Part shown: in pieces, positions 55,481-55,542 of the stretch
Position numbering within the stretch: position 1 is the stretch's first letter
Layout: the number at the start of each line of letters is the position of its first letter
NCBI GenBank assembly: GCA_947177635.1
Contig: CAMWVQ010000009.1
Span: forward strand, 1 to 55,542
Length of the DNA stretch: 55,542 nucleotides
Source: an uncultured Porphyromonadaceae bacterium
GTDB lineage: Bacteria > Bacteroidota > Bacteroidia > Bacteroidales > Muribaculaceae
Reading direction: 5' to 3'
The notes under the pieces: model-generated
Databases searched by the model: none
Told to the model about the DNA's origin: nothing
Seen by the model: the letters and a program-made list of their open reading frames with translations, nothing else
Position numbers and translations under genes: made by a program

Positions 55481-55542
55481 TTATCCGGTGAGAGGGAGGA
55501 GGTGGGGAGGGAGAGGGTGATGGTGAGGAGGGAGGCCAGGGG
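55477..55542 (-). CDS. C-terminal end of an upstream gene (partial)
   Basis: Reading leftward from the window edge, a frame without stops encodes PLASLLTITLSLPTSSLSPDK and ends with a TGA that overlaps the ATG of the next gene as ATGA, the junction type used repeatedly in this locus. Only 21 residues are visible and the sequence is unusually pyrimidine-rich, so it may instead be a leader. Confidence 0.4.
   Translation of the reverse strand, partial: PLASLLTITLSLPTSSLSPDK

Noticed and set aside
55494-55517. G-quadruplex regulatory element
   Set aside because: The pattern fits, but the same bases form an open frame that ends in a typical ATGA junction; coding is the simpler reading.

Overview
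The window looks like the chromosome of a Bacteroidales bacterium. The base composition of the housekeeping part is high for that order, and the gene families (DPP5-type lipoprotein peptidase, DUF5606, DUF3943, dxs-trkA-trkH, rsfS-ftsH) bring Muribaculaceae or a close relative to mind, but the family-level placement is inference. The main evidence is in the promoters: many genes are preceded by TAACTTTG, TAATTTTG or TAAATTTG, the TAnnTTTG -7 box of the Bacteroidetes housekeeping sigma factor, and most lack a Shine-Dalgarno sequence.

Layout. (1) 1-581: right-hand part of an IS3/IS150-type insertion sequence (orfA, frameshift site, start of orfB, terminal repeat), about 55 bp downstream of groEL. 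(2) 638-9331: groES-groEL, a DPP5-like peptidase divergent from valS, an OmpA-like lipoprotein divergent from a DUF5606 protein. (3) 9448-15136: a five-gene minus-strand tripartite ABC efflux operon (ATPase, two MacB-like permeases, HlyD-type adaptor, TolC-type channel). (4) 15137-15653: no ordinary gene, but a promoter, several hairpins, a 36-codon ORF and a strong terminator, so probably a small transcript. (5) 15654-33670: housekeeping and envelope genes, including DUF3943, a LolC/E-like permease, rsfS-ftsH, a small membrane protein, dxs-trkA-trkH, rlmH, nadC, a HAD phosphatase, a MATE exporter with an FAD dehydrogenase, DUF695 and a large TPR protein. (6) 33757-55542: one long minus-strand surface-polysaccharide locus, lower in GC and open at the right edge. 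It holds nine or ten glycosyltransferases, two Wzx-like flippases, two Wzy-like polymerases, a hexapeptide acetyltransferase, and a tightly packed block of two PLP aminotransferase-fold proteins and two ATP-grasp ligases, one fused to a HAD domain. Its last gene resembles only the core-binding half of a tyrosine recombinase.

How it fits together. The locus would build nucleotide-linked sugars (aminotransferase), assemble repeat units (glycosyltransferases), flip and polymerise them (Wzx, Wzy) and decorate them (acetyltransferase, perhaps the ATP-grasp ligases). Many neighbours share ATGA stop/start overlaps, indicating translational coupling. The most unusual items are the aminotransferase/ATP-grasp/HAD module, the catalytic-domain-less recombinase gene at the operon end, the unassigned transcript near 15.3-15.6 kb, the start-codon-adjacent hairpin of the insertion sequence downstream of groEL, and the composition break inside the second flippase gene.
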